Shown: positions 21,902 through 33,430 of the stretch, piece by piece
Numbering within the stretch: position 1 is the stretch's first letter
How the letters are laid out: the number at the start of each line of letters is the position of its first letter
NCBI GenBank assembly: GCA_019843655.1
Contig: JACDQD010000006.1
Location: 620,001-684,000, forward strand
Direction of reading: 5' to 3'
Origin: Lethocerus indicus
Lineage: Eukaryota > Arthropoda > Insecta > Hemiptera > Belostomatidae
Length of the DNA: 64,000 nt
Translations under genes and position numbers: made by a program
Notes under the pieces: generated by a model
What the model saw: the letters and a program-made list of their open reading frames with translations, nothing else
The model's database searches: none
What the model was told of the DNA's origin: nothing

Positions 21902-23177
21902 TATATATTGGAAAGTTGAACATTAATTGTTTTATCCAATTATACAGAGTTGAACCGACGCATGAGACAGATCATCTTTTAATTTAAATAATAATAATAA
22001 TTGCAAGTATTTTAACACGATGTAGTATTTATAATGTGAAATTACTGTAAATAATAATAATAAAAAAAAATTCCTGTAAACGCGTCATATCAGAAAAAAA
22101 TGAACCGATCCCCATTAGGGCCTACGGTACTTAATCGGTACTTAATATAGATAAGTATCTGCGAAGTTATGGTGGACAAAATTTAAAATCTTTCTGCGAA
22201 TTCTGTAAAGCGTTTTGTACCGCCTTATTTTATACCGACTGACGGGGAAAAGCATAATTCGCCTTCCAATTTAAAAAAGGAACAATTTCCCGGCATATCT
22301 GGAAAGCGTCCGAAAGATTTTTCTTTTGATTCGACGAAATGCGGAAAATTCGCAGTTCACGCGGTTAAAACGGACGCGAAAATCTGTCGCGAAATCCCGA
22401 AAGTCACTGTTCGCAATTTTCATCCCCGCCCCCCCCCCCCGCGGGACCCCGAAAAAAAATCTAATCAACTCGAGCCAAATATTGACGTAACTCAGTTTGT
22501 CAACTTGTACTTGAAAAATCTTTTGAAAAGCGTCAACCCGTCGAAAGGGCGACAAACTTGTTCTACTTAAGTTGTACTTAAGTGCCGGATCTGTGACTGA
22601 GGAGAGGACTTAAAGTTTTAACCCTTCGCACTCTTGTACCTTACATTACAAAATTATAAAATATAATGTTCCATTTTTTTGAAATATCTCACTTATATTT
22701 ATTAAGCTTCAATCAATTTAATAATAAATAGATGTATTTGAATAGGCGTTGTTATATAGGGATTTTATTCGCACACAGACTTTTATGTTCGAATCTGTAT
22801 TTTTAAATTATTTTTTTCAAATCAATTTCACATTCGTTACATTATTTTTTCTGTATAATTCTTAAAAATTATTAGTTATTTTCTAATACATACAGTACAG
22901 AGTTTTACCGATCTCTAAATCAAAAAAATAAATTAAAAAATCCGTTTTTTTTGTTTTGTTTTTTAAGTAAATATATATGTTGTTACGAAATATGTTACTA
23001 TAAAAATGTTTTGGTTTCGATAGAATGTGGAAAAAAAAAACTCACTTAAATATTAATACGAGTACAGTGTAATACAATTAATATACGAGTGCAAAGGTTT
23101 AATAGCGGCTCATTAAAGTTTTAAAAAAATAAAAAGTCGCAATGATTTTTTTACAACATCAAAAACACTGAGACGGA
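21902..23177. other. AT-rich spacer, no gene seen
   Basis: Very AT-rich, with a C-run of about 12 at 22429-22440. Frames are short and lack recognisable features. Confidence 0.5.
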
Positions 23178-23517
23178 CAATATTTTCTAACGGTATTGTT
23201 GGGCCGGCAGCATTGTTGAAAGAAACATTGTTCCGTAGATTCGTTGTGTTTCTTTCGCCGGACCGGTTTGTCGGCCGCTCGCCGTCTTCAGTAGCGGCAC
23301 TTTGGATGTTTTCCGTGTCGCCTGCACTTCAAAAAAAAAAAAAACGTCCAAAGTGCCGGACAGTGACTGACAACACAGCGCTACTGAAGACGGCGAGCGG
23401 CCGACAAACCGGTCTGGCGAAAGACCGAACCGCGGCGAGACCGGGGGACAGAAATACACGCGAAATCTACCGTATTTCGACCTGGTCGAAGACCACAAAA
23501 CGGATATTCTAAACTAA
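23178..23517. mobile_element. Foldback-family element with mixed ends
   Basis: The left end is the alternative type (CGGTATTGTTGGGCCGGCAG, CATTGTTGAAAGAAACATTG). The arm follows with TTTCGCCGGACCGGTTTGTC. The right end is the standard type (GACCACAAAACGGATATTC then TAAACTA). The interior has a 14-base A-run before CGTCCAAAGTGCC. Mixed ends indicate recombination between the two end types. Confidence 0.8.
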
Positions 23518-23618
23518 TACATGAATCTACTATAAATCTGTTTCTGACAGTGACAAAAAATGGGGTCTTTTTGGCACTAAAACGGCTCGAAACTCACAAA
23601 ATTTACGTGTGAATTTGT
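23518..23618. repeat. Spacer with satellite-like flank
   Basis: Contains TTTTTGGCACTAAAACGG and CGAAACTCACAAAATTTACG. The latter is the inverted match of the flank at 11583-11625 and resembles a degenerate 53-bp satellite unit. It lies directly between two foldback copies. Confidence 0.5.
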
Positions 23619-23972
23619 TTATTATACCTGCGAGAGGTTGGAATACTGCTCAGGTTAGCTGTGTTTCCGTCTCCTCTCGCTGCGGTTCTGTCTTTCGCCA
23701 GACCGTTGTCGGCCGCTCGCCATCTTCAGTAGCGCGGTGTTCAGTCGTAGTCACTGCGACAGTACAAGTGATACAGTGCAGTGAGGACGGCCGAAAAACA
23801 TCCAAAGTTACGAGGCAGTGACTAACACACAGCGCTACTGAAGACGGCGAGCGGCCGACAAACCGGTCTGGCGAAAGACCGAACCGCGGCGAGACCGGGG
23901 GGACAGAAACACACGCGAAATCTACGGTATTCCAACCCCTCGGAGACCACAAAAAACAGGTCTGTTAAACTA
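23619..23972. mobile_element. Foldback-family element, complete arms
   Basis: Left end ATACCTGCGAGAGGTTGGAA, then GGTTCTGTCTTTCGCCAGAC and TCTTCAGTAGCGCG. Centre CTGCGACAGTACAAGTGATA, then GTGCAGTGAGGACGGCCG. Right arm CGCTACTGAAGACGGCGAGC, ending AAAAACAGGTCTGTTAAACT. The end motif CAGGTCTGTTAAACTA is close to the consensus. Confidence 0.87.
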
Positions 23973-25033
23973 GAAAAACCTTGTTCATTCGTTGCCCGTT
24001 TTCATCCATTCATTCCCAGTGATTCGGCCCTTTATTCGGTTCAATCGTCCTTTCGTGCCGATCTTCCTTCAGCATCGAACTTCATGAACCTTATATAAAA
24101 TTTTAATATTTTTTAGACGGATCAAACCGATCAGAATTGAAAAATGATAGCGATGTCCTTATTTAAAAAAAAAAAAAAAAATTAGGTAAAAAATATATTG
24201 GTACCGGACTGAACGTATGCGACTGATTTCGTAATTGAAATGACAAAGTTTTGAAACGGTACCCGGCCCCCTAAAACTTCTCGAATTGACAGTGAAAAAT
24301 AGACTCTTTTATCGGTTGGCGAAATTTTGACGCGCCGAAACGAAATTTCAGATATTTTCATTTCGGTGTACGACGAGAGTCAATCATTTTTCCCGATTCG
24401 CAAATCCCATTTATTACCGGCCAACTCGTAAACTCCATTTAGGACGGCCCGAATATATATATATATATATAATATAGCGTCCGGGACTGAATAAATCATC
24501 CCCACCAAAACGGGGGGTTGGGGGTGGTAGTCTGGCAGTTTTCAGCCCCGTTTTAACGGACGTCTGAAATCCATTTGAACGACGAGATGTGACCGACGAT
24601 ATGCCCCTGGAATTGTGGATGAGATTCGGTTTTTGATCGAAACGACAACGCCTCGAAACAACGTTTGTTTCGACAATGGCGGAGTTCTATGGAACGAAAA
24701 TTGTCTTCAAGACTTACTTTAGCGGTAAAAAAAAAACGGATTTCGTCTACAATATTCGGTAAACTTATTTCTGGCCCCAATACAATGTCTATTACCCTGT
24801 TTTTACTTTGATGCTTTATAAGGAATTACTCACAGAAAATTACTTGCAGGAAGCTGTAATAGTTTCGCCGTTTTATATAGTTGCAACTGCAACCAAAAAT
24901 GCAAGCAAAATTGATGTTCAAACAGCGCCGACAACGAATAGTGGAGAGAAAACGACAAAAAATTTTTTTAATTTAAATCACGTGGCCACTACCTCTTCAG
25001 ACGCCCGTTGGGAACCTTTGGAATGCCGGAGGA
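23973..25033. other. Spacer, no gene seen
   Basis: AT-rich with a short (TA)n at about 24453-24470 and a G-run near 24511-24527. A minus-strand frame at 24553-24780 (75 codons) contains a donor-like AAAGTAAGTC but no convincing acceptor or family match. Confidence 0.45.
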
Positions 25034-26316
25034 AATCCCGGTTCCTGAAGTTCCACTCCCGCCTTTCTCCTGATCCCAATCCACTCGTTCAATCCCGGTT
25101 CCTGAAGTTCCACTCCCGCCTTTCTCCTGATCCCAATCCACTCGTTCAATCCCGGTTCCTGAAGTTCCACTCCCGCCTTTCTCCTGATCCCAATCCACTC
25201 GTTCAATCCCGGTTCCTGAAGTTCCACTCCCGCCTTTCTCCTCATCCCAATCCACTCGTTCAATCCCGGTTCCTGAAGTTCCACTCCGCCTTTCTCTGGA
25301 TCCAATCCACTCGTTCAATCCCGGTTCCTGAAGTTCCACTCCCGCCTTTCTCCTCATCCAAATCCACTCGTTCAATCCCGGTCCCTGAAGTTCCACTACC
25401 GCCTTTCTCCTCATCCCAATCCACTCGTTCAATCCCGGTTCCTGAAGTTCCACTCCCGCCTTTCTCCTCATCCCAATCCACTCGTTCAATCCCGGTTCCT
25501 GAAGTTCCACTCCCGCCTTTCTCCCCATCCCAATCCACTCGTTCAATCCCGGTTCCTGAAGTTCCACTCCCTTTCTCATCCCAATCCACTCGTTCAATCC
25601 CGGTCCCTGAAGTTCCACTCCCGCCTTTCTCCTCATCCCAATCCACTCGTTCAATCCCGGTCCCTGAAGTTCCACTCCCGCCTTTCCCCTAATCCCAATC
25701 CACTCGTTCAATCCCGGTCCATGAAGTTCCACTCCCGCCTTTCTCCTCATCCCAATCCACTCGTTCAATCCCGGTTCCTGAAGTTCCACTCCCGCCTTTC
25801 TCCTCATCCCAATCCACTCGTTCAATCCCGGTTCCTGAAGTTCCACTCCCGCCTTTCTCCTAATCCCAATCCACTCGTTCAATCCCGGTTCCTGAAGTTC
25901 CACTCCCGCCTTTCTCCTATCCCAATCCACTCGTTGAATCCCGGTTCCTGAAGTTCCACTCCCGCCTTTCTCCTCATCCCAATCCACTCGTTCAATCCCG
26001 GTTCCTGAAGTTCCACTCCCGCCTTTCTCCTGATCCCAATCCACTCGTTCAATCCAGTTCCTGAAGTTCCACTCCTTTCAATCCCAATCCACTCGTTCAG
26101 GTTCCTGAAGTTCCTCCGCCTTTCTCTCATCCCAATCCACTCGTTCAATCCCGGTTCCTGAAGTTCCACTCCCGCCTTTCTCCTCATCCCAATCCACTCG
26201 TTCAATCCCGGTTCCTGAAGTTCCACTCCCGCCTTTCTCCCCATCCCAATCCACTCGTTCAATCCCGGTTCCTGAAGTTCCACCCCGCCTTTCTCCTCAT
26301 CCCAATCCACTCGTTC
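25034..26316 (+). repeat. 57-bp minisatellite, about 22 copies
   Basis: Unit landmarks are TCCTGAAGTTCCACTCCCGC, CTTTCTCCTCATCCCAATCC and ACTCGTTCAATCCCGGT. Because 57 equals 19 codons and the unit is stop-free in several frames, frames of 294 codons (plus) and 351 codons (minus) run through it. The same DNA is open on both strands and in more than one plus frame, and indels move the frame mid-array, so a repeat protein is unlikely. Variation is mostly at the third base of TCCTGATCC/TCCTCATCC. Confidence 0.95.
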
Positions 26317-26807
26317 GGTCCCTTCCCTGGCCTAGAGTTCTTCTCAGCCCTTAGACTACAATTGTTCTTGTTTGAAAAGTGCCATATTTGGGTGGTTCAT
26401 ATTCAAGTTTATAAAAAAAAATAAAAAACGTACGGTTTCACATTTGGTGTGTATTTTTCGGGACTATTAAATAGGGCGATCTCTCCGGTATATTGTTTTC
26501 CGCTCGAATGTTTATGTCGCTCCCTCCGTTTTGGGATTGTTATTAGGGTGCAATAAAGTATTTATGAGGGGTTTAGGCGCGGGGGTTGGATATGGGGCTA
26601 AAACAACGCCCATATCGGTGATTCGGCGATAAAAATTTACAACCCCCCCTAAAATAAATTCAATTCGCAGTAAAGACGAAGCAATAAACGGCCGTTCAAC
26701 AACGACGACAACAGATGCGATTCGAACAATAGAAGTGAGTAGTTGGGAACAACGACTAAACGGGGTTTTTTCAATGATTCCACAGAATTTATTCAATCTT
26801 TCCAACC
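26317..26807. other. Spacer, no gene seen
   Basis: Unique sequence after the minisatellite with short frames only. A minus frame at 26512-26805 has no recognised domain. Confidence 0.5.
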
Positions 26808-27015
26808 TTTTCTGTGGCCTGCGAGGGGTTGAAAAACCGTCTGCCGGTCTTGTTTCGGCCGTTCGCCGTCTTCAGTAGTCACTTTCGGTACGTTACAAGT
26901 GACACAGCGACAGTGCAGCGAGGATGAACGAAAAACTAACGAAGAAATGGCCCAAAAAACTGACCTAAAACACCGCTACTGAAGATGTGGCGAGAGGAGG
27001 CGGAAACACCGCAAG
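26808..27015. mobile_element. Foldback-family element, eroded
   Basis: Left end TTTTCTGTGGCCTGCGAGGG, with a gap, then TTTCGGCCGTTCGCCGTC and TTCAGTAG. The centre GACACAGCGACAGTGCAGCG is present. The right arm is CCGCTACTGAAGATGTGGCG with a short tail GGAAACACCGCAAGG. The right terminus is missing. Confidence 0.7.
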
Positions 27016-28075
27016 GAAAATTTATATTTTCACAGCAGTAATAATTCGTTTCGAAATTATATTTAGCGGCAGCGCTATTCGAATATATTTTTCTGGGAGA
27101 ATTCACCCCCCGGGCCAAAAAAACAAAACCGATAGAAATATTTGTACATCATCCCTATTGTTATTTTTTTATCTCCACTCGGTTGTTGTCAAGAAAAACT
27201 GTAATGAAGGTATAATATTTTCCTAGTTTTTGAACAGTTTTCTCTAATTCAAATTTCCGATTGAAAATATCCGAATTATTAGATCCACGAATACGTCATT
27301 CCCAGTGGAGAATAATCACTTTACTATTATTGGAAAGTTATGTAAAGTTGGAATGTAGTTGCAATTTTCACCCGGGCTCATCCCTTATCCAGGGGATGTA
27401 AGCGGGACAATAGTTACAGTTACGTTAGACCGATATATCTCCTTATATAATTTCGTTTTGACCGGACAAAATTGGAGGATTTTATATTGAAATTTTTAGC
27501 TTTACAACCAATTAACGATTTGTCTCTGATTGAATATGATTCCTATATCAATTATTTATCCTCATATATATGACGACGATGGCTGACGGTTATTAGTGTA
27601 TCGAATTATTTAAATTTATCCTCAATCAACCGAATTTATGTTTGACACTCGACACTCGGGGATAAAGGCGGATAGCACTTATTCGGCGAACTTAGTTCGG
27701 TCGCGGTTACCTTCGGCGGCTGCTTAATACGCGGAGACTGGATTCTCGGGGCTTCGCCGCGAAGTTTTAATTGTCAAGTGTCAAGTTTTAACTGGGCCAA
27801 AACCGGAGCGCAGTAACGCCCTTCGAGCGGCTCCTTCTGCGATGATGATAATATTAATAATAACAAGCGGCGACGCCCCCAATTTCCTAATATCAGTTAT
27901 TTTAATCGGACGTGTTCGGATAACGCGTACTTGGAATTAAAAAATTATCTACTCTTATGCTCAACGATACTTTTGAACAGGCCTCGTATATCAAGTACGG
28001 TAAAGCGAGTGGTAAACTGTGAAATTTTATCAAAGATGTTGCGGTACTTACTTTTAGAAAGGAAAATATATATAT
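27016..28075. other. Spacer, no gene seen
   Basis: Mostly AT-rich unique DNA. The minus frame at 27902-28060 continues out of the 42-bp array and is probably a coincidental tail, since it has no domain. Confidence 0.45.
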
Positions 28076-31000
28076 ACAGTTATTGCGGTATAGTATAACC
28101 TGGGAACGGAAGGCGTTCGGCGTATTGCGGTATAGCATAACCTGGGAACGGAAGGCGTTCGGCGTATTGCGGTATAGCATAACCTGGGAACGGAAGGCGT
28201 TCGGTGTATTGCGGTATAGCATAACCTGGGAACGGAAGGCGTTCGGCGTATTGCGGTATAGCATAACCTGGGAACGGAAGGCGTTCGGCGTATTGCGGTA
28301 TAGCATAACCTGGGAACGGAAGGCGTTCGGAGTATTGCGTGATAGCATAACCTGGGAACGGAAGGCGTTCGGCGTATTGCGGTATAGCATAACCTGGGAA
28401 CGGAAGGCGTTCGGCGTATTGCGGTATAGCATAACCTGGGAACGGAAGGCGTTCGGAGTATTGCGTGATAGCATAACCTGGGAACGGAAGGCGTTCGGTG
28501 TGCGTATTGCGGAAGGCGTATAGCATTGCGGTAACCTGGGAACGGAAGGCGTTCGGCGTATTGCGGTATAGGCATAACCTTGGAACGGAAGGCGTTCGGT
28601 GTGCGTATTGCGGAAGGCGTATAGCATTGCGGTAACCTGGGAACGGAAGGCGTTCGGCGTATTGCGGTATAGCATAACCTGGGAACGGAAGGCGTTCGGC
28701 GGAAGGCGTATAGCCAAACGGAAGGCGTTCGGGCGATTTCGGCGGTATAGCATAACCTGGGAACGGAAGGCGTTCGGCGTATTGCGGTATAGCATAACCT
28801 GGGAACGGAAGGCGTTCGGCGTATTGCGGTATAGTATAACCTGGGAACGGAAGGCGTTCGGCGTATTGCGGTATAGTATAACCTGGGAACGGAAGGCGTT
28901 CGGCGTATTGCGGTATAGCATAACCTGGGAACGGATCTCGATGTGCGTAGCGTATTGGGAACGGTATAGCATAACCTGGGAACGGAAGGCGTTCGGAGTA
29001 TTGCGTGTGATAGCATAACCTGGAACGGAAGGCGTTCGGTATTGCGGTATAACATAACCTGGGAACGGAAGGCGTTCGGCGTATTGCGGTATAGCGCATA
29101 CCTGGGGAACGGAAGGCGTTCGGAGTATTGAGGTGGATAGTATAACCCTGGGAACGGAAGGCGTTCGGCGTATTGCGGTATAGCATAACCTGGGAACGGA
29201 AGGCGTTCGGCGTATTGCGGTATAGCATAACCTGGGAACGGAAGGCGTTCGGCGTATTGCGGTATAGCATAACCTGGGAACGGAAGGCGTTCGGTGTATT
29301 GCGGTATAGCATAACCTGGGAACGGAAGGCGTTCGGCGTATTGCGGCATAACCTGGGAACGGAAGGCGTTCGGCATTGCGGTATAGCATAACCTGGGAAC
29401 GGAGGCGTTCGGATATTGGGATAGCATAACCTGGGAACGGAAGGCGTTCGGGTACGGTAGCATAACCTGGGAACGGAAGGCGTTCGGTGTATTGCGGTAG
29501 CATAACCTGGGAACGGAAGGCGTTCGGCGTATTGCGGTATACCTGGGAACGGAAGGCGTTCGGCGTATTGCGTAGTATAACCTGGGAACGGAAGGCGTTC
29601 GGCGTATTGCGGTATAGTATAACCTGGGAACGGAAGGCGTTCGGCGTATTGCGGTATAGCATAACCTGGGAACGGAAGGCGTTCGGCGTATTGCGTGATA
29701 TAACCTATAGGAACGGAAGGCGTTCGGCGTATTGCGGTATAGCATAACCTGGGAACGGAAGGCGTTCGGCGTATTGCGGTAGCATAAGGGAACAAGGCGT
29801 TCGGTATTGCGGTATAGTATAACCTGGGAACGGAAGGCGGCGTTCGGTGTATTGCGGTATAGTATAACCTGGGAACGGAAGGCGTTCGGCGTATTGCGGT
29901 TATAGCATAACCTATACGGAAGGCGTAACCTGGAACGGAAGGCGTTCGGAGTATTGCGGATAGTATAACCTGTGGTATAGCGGAAGGCGTTCGGCGTATT
30001 GCGGTATAGCATAACCTGGGAACGGAAGGCGTTCGGCGTATTGCGGTATAGCATAACCTGGGAACGGAAGGCGTTCGGCGTATTGCGTGATAGCATAACC
30101 TGGGAACGGAAGGCGTTCGGCGTAGGCGTTCGGCGTATTGCGATAGCATAACCTGGGAACGGAAGGCGTTCGGTGTATTGCGGTATAGCATAACCTGGGA
30201 ATTGCGGTATAGCATAACCTGGAACAAGGCGTTCGGAGTATTGCGTGATAGCATAACCTGGGAACGGAAGGCGTTCGGCGTATTGCGGTATAGCACGGAA
30301 GGCGTTATGTATAGCATAACCTGGGAACGGAAGGCGTTCGGAGTATTGCGGTATAGCATAACCTGGGAACGGAAGGCGTTCGGCGTATTGCGGATAGCAT
30401 AACCTGGGAACGGAAGGCGTTCGGCGTATTGCGGTATAGTATAACCTGGGAACGGAAGGCGTTCGGAGTATTGCGTGATAGCATAACCTGGGAACGGAAG
30501 GCGTTCGGCGTATTGCGGTATAGCATAACCTGGGAACGGAAGGCGTTCGGCGTATTGCGGTATAGTATAACCACCTGGGAACGGAGGCGTTCAGTGTATT
30601 GCGGTATATTCATAACATGGGGAACGGAAGGCGTTCGTATTGCGGTATGGTATAACCTGGGAACGGAAGGCGTTCGGCGTATTGCGGTATATCATAACAG
30701 GGAACGGAAGGCGTTCGGCGTATTGCGGTATAGTATAACCTGGGAACGGAAGGCGTTCATATAATAACCTGGGAACGTTCGGAGTATTGATAGCATAACC
30801 TGGGAACGGGAAGGCGTTCGGCGTATTGCGTGGTATAGCATAACCTGGGAACGGAAGGCGTTCGAGATTGTATTGCGGATAGCATAACCTGGGAACGGAA
30901 GGCGTTCGGCGTATTGCGGTATAACAACCTGGGAACGGAAGGCGTTCGGATTATTGCGGTATAGTATAACCAGAACGGAAGGCGTTCGGCGTATTGCGGT

Positions 31001-32365
31001 ATAGTATAACCTGGAACGGAAGGCGTTCGGGAACGGAAGGCCCGTATAGCTCCTGGGAACAGGCGTTCGGCGTATTGCGGTATAGCATAACCTGGGAACG
31101 GAAGGCGTTCGGCGTATTTTCGATATAACATAACCTGGAACGGAAGGCGTTGGCGTATTGCCGGCATAACCTAAGGTGGAAGGAGTTCGGCGTATTGCGG
31201 TATAGCATAACCACGAACGGAAGGCGTTCAGATGATTTCGTGATCGCACCTAACAGGAACAGAAGAAGGCGTTCGGCGTATTGCAGTATAGCATATGGGA
31301 ACGGAAGGCGTTCCGTATTGCGAATGTATAAATTTTCGCCGCCTGGGAACGGAAGGATTTCGGCGTATTGCATGTTAAAGCCAAAGTCCTATCCCGCGTA
31401 TTGGTATAGTATAACGCCGCACCTGAGAACGGAAGGCGTTCGGGTATTGCGATAGCATAACCTGGGAACTGGGAACAGGCGTTCGGCGTATTGCGGTATA
31501 GCATAACCTGGAACGGAAGGCGTTCCGGAGTATTGCGTGTTAGCAAACGGGAAGGCAGAAGGCGTTCGGCGTATTGCGTGATAGCATAACCTGGGAACGG
31601 AAGGCGTTCATTGCGGTATATAGTATTGCGGAAGGCGTTCGGGTATTGCCGTATAGCATCTATACATAACCTGGGAACGGAAGGCGTTCATTGCGGTATA
31701 TAGTATTGCGGAAGGCGTTCGGGTATTGCCGTATAGCATCTATACATAACCTGGGAACGGAAGGCGAATCTGGCGGAAGGCGTTCGGTGTATTTCGGTAT
31801 AGCGCATAACTTTGCCGTGAAACCGGGAACGGAAGGCGTTCGGTGTATTGCGGTATAACGCAACCTCGAATCGAGGTTGCGGCGTGATAGCTGAAATTAT
31901 AACTCAATTATTTTTTTTATTGGGTTTGCATAACAGGAACGGTAGGCGTTCGGCGTATTGTGGTATATAGCATAACGCGGAAGGCGTGGATTTCGTCTCG
32001 TTATATCCTGGGAACGGAAGGCGTGGTGTATTGCGTGATAGCATAACAGCAAATACTTTGGCGGAAATAGCATAACCCAACGGAAGGCGTTCGGTGTATC
32101 AGACGGAAGGCGTTCGGTGTATTGCGGTATAGTATAACCTGGGAACGGAAGGCGTTCGGTGTATTGCGGCAGCATAACCTGAAGGCTTCGGTGTATTGCG
32201 TGAAGCATAACTGGGAACGGAAGGCGTTCGGTGTATTGCGGTATAGCATAACCTGGGAACGGAAGGCGTAATTGGGTATTGCGGTAGCATAACCTCGTTC
32301 GGCGTACATTGCGGTATCATAACCTGATTTGTGCGGAAGGCGTTCGGCGTATTGCGGTAACTCAT
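28076..32365 (+). repeat. 42-bp minisatellite, about 100 copies
   Basis: Consensus unit landmarks are GCGGTATAGCATAACC, TGGGAACGGAAGGCGTTCGG and CGTATT. It holds the inverted repeat GAACG/CGTTC. From 28.08 to about 30.6 kb the units are regular with single-unit variants (TGTATT, AGTATTGCGTGA, TAGTATA). From about 30.6 to 32.37 kb they are increasingly deleted and shuffled. Minus-strand frames of 586, 680 and 759 codons exist only because 42 is 14 codons with no stop; three overlapping frames are open at once, which argues against coding. Confidence 0.96.
31601..31764 (+). repeat. 80-bp tandem duplication within the 42-bp array
   Basis: The segment from AAGGCGTTCATTGCGGTATA through GTATAGCATCTATACATAAC is repeated at an 80-bp offset (31601 and 31681) with no visible difference, although surrounding units are heavily diverged. 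This marks a recent duplication in the decayed half of the array. Confidence 0.9.
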
Positions 32366-32778
32366 CCTTCAATCAATTGTTGCCGATGAATTATATATTT
32401 TATTTTTTTTGGTGGGGTGGGGCACCGGAAATTATATATTTTTTTGAGGGGACCGCCATGAAAGTCAATATTTGGCGGAAAAAGTCCAGAGCTTATTATC
32501 GCCTCTATACGACTTTGGCTTGAACGACTTCGCGGTCTTCCCAACACTTCTTTAGTTTGGACAATTCAAAAGAAATTTAATAACTCAATACAGGATCTAG
32601 ATTTCGTCTCCTGTTTTTCGGTCTTTTTAAAAAAACCAGACCAATTTATGTAAATTATGAAATAAACTGATAAATCTCGAGAATAAAATTGGGTGCGAAA
32701 AACCTCGTACGAAGGATTTGTGCGGTTGAAGCATCCTTTTATCCTCGAAGTATAAAAGTATTTTAACGAAAAAAACTT
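32366..32778. other. Spacer, no gene seen
   Basis: AT-rich unique sequence with a short G-rich patch near 32410-32420 and no supported gene. Confidence 0.5.
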
Positions 32779-32942
32779 ACTAGATTTCGTTCCTGTTTCT
32801 GTCTCCTCTCGCCGGTTTCGGTCTTTTTTCTAGACCGGTTTCGGCCGCTCGCCGTCATCTTCAGTAGCGCAGAGACGGAAACACAACAAATCTACCGTAT
32901 TCCAACCCCTCGGGGACCACAAAACGGGTAGTCTAAACTAAT
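32779..32942. mobile_element. Foldback-family element, internally deleted
   Basis: The left arm (CTGTTTCTGTCTCCTCTCGC, TTTCTAGACCGGTTTCGGCC, TCTTCAGTAGCG) passes directly into the outer part of the right arm (CAGAGACGGAAACACAAC), so the centre and inner right arm are deleted. The right end is CCACAAAACGGGTAGTCTAA ACTAA. Confidence 0.82.
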
Positions 32943-33162
32943 TTTTTTTTTCACCGTTTTATTGTCACAACAGTAAAGAAAAAAAACGTGAAGAAACGTT
33001 GACGGGATAAGTCAATAGGAAAAACTCACTTCGTCCATAAGAAAAAGAAATTATATTTGTCTCTCAGGGAATTTCATAAATAAGTTATGGCAATTCATGG
33101 CGAGATCATCGTTAGTATCGTAAAATATACCGTAAAATTATTTATAACAGTTATAGTTTAGG
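32943..33162 (+). repeat. Extended outer flank of a foldback copy
   Basis: After the terminus comes CACCGTTTTATTGTCACAAC, then AAACGTTGACGGGATAAGTC. The same sequence in reverse stands at 38225-38310 just outside another copy. ATTGTCACAAC-like strings recur at about 53.1, 53.4, 57.6 and 58.2 kb. The repeat unit therefore appears to extend beyond the apparent arm end in some copies. Confidence 0.6.
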
Positions 33163-33430
33163 GTTGGCAACTAAATTATTGCGGATTTCGCCCTTCAAAA
33201 CTTCAAACTGATAAGCCGTTCTGATATGCTATTATCAGGGGTAGTAATCGACATTTTCACTTTTGAATTCATTTTATTTCGCTAAAAAAGAAACTCTAAT
33301 TTTTAAAGTCTACTGTAAATTCACAAATTGGCAAATTTTCCATTCCTCCCCCCCCCACCCTTGAAGAAATCCTCAAATTGTTGATTACTTTTTGGTACAC
33401 CTAACACTTTATTTATTGCAAATTAAGTCA
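33163..33430 (+). mobile_element. Mariner-ended non-autonomous element, 5' part
   Basis: Starts AGGGTTGGCAACTAAATTAT then TGCGGATTTC. The interior GAATTCATTTTATTTCGCTA and CAAATTGTTGATTACTTTTT is shared with 18.9-19.3 kb and with the complement of 55.4-55.7 kb. It finishes near TTGGTACACCTAACAC, comparable to the outer end at 55735 (in complement TTAGGGGTGCCCAAAAG). Confidence 0.65.

Noticed and set aside
24808..26044. 294-codon plus and 351-codon minus frames
   Set aside because: Both lie in the 57-bp minisatellite. Opposite strands are open together and indels shift the frame within the array, so a protein is not supported.
28054..30359. Minus-strand open frames of 586-759 codons
   Set aside because: They exist only because the 42-bp repeat unit is a stop-free multiple of three. 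Three overlapping minus frames are open at once and the same DNA is open on plus for shorter stretches.
28076..32365. CRISPR-like array of regular repeats
   Set aside because: The units are contiguous with no unique spacers, there are no associated genes, and the sequence is eukaryotic in character. It is a minisatellite.
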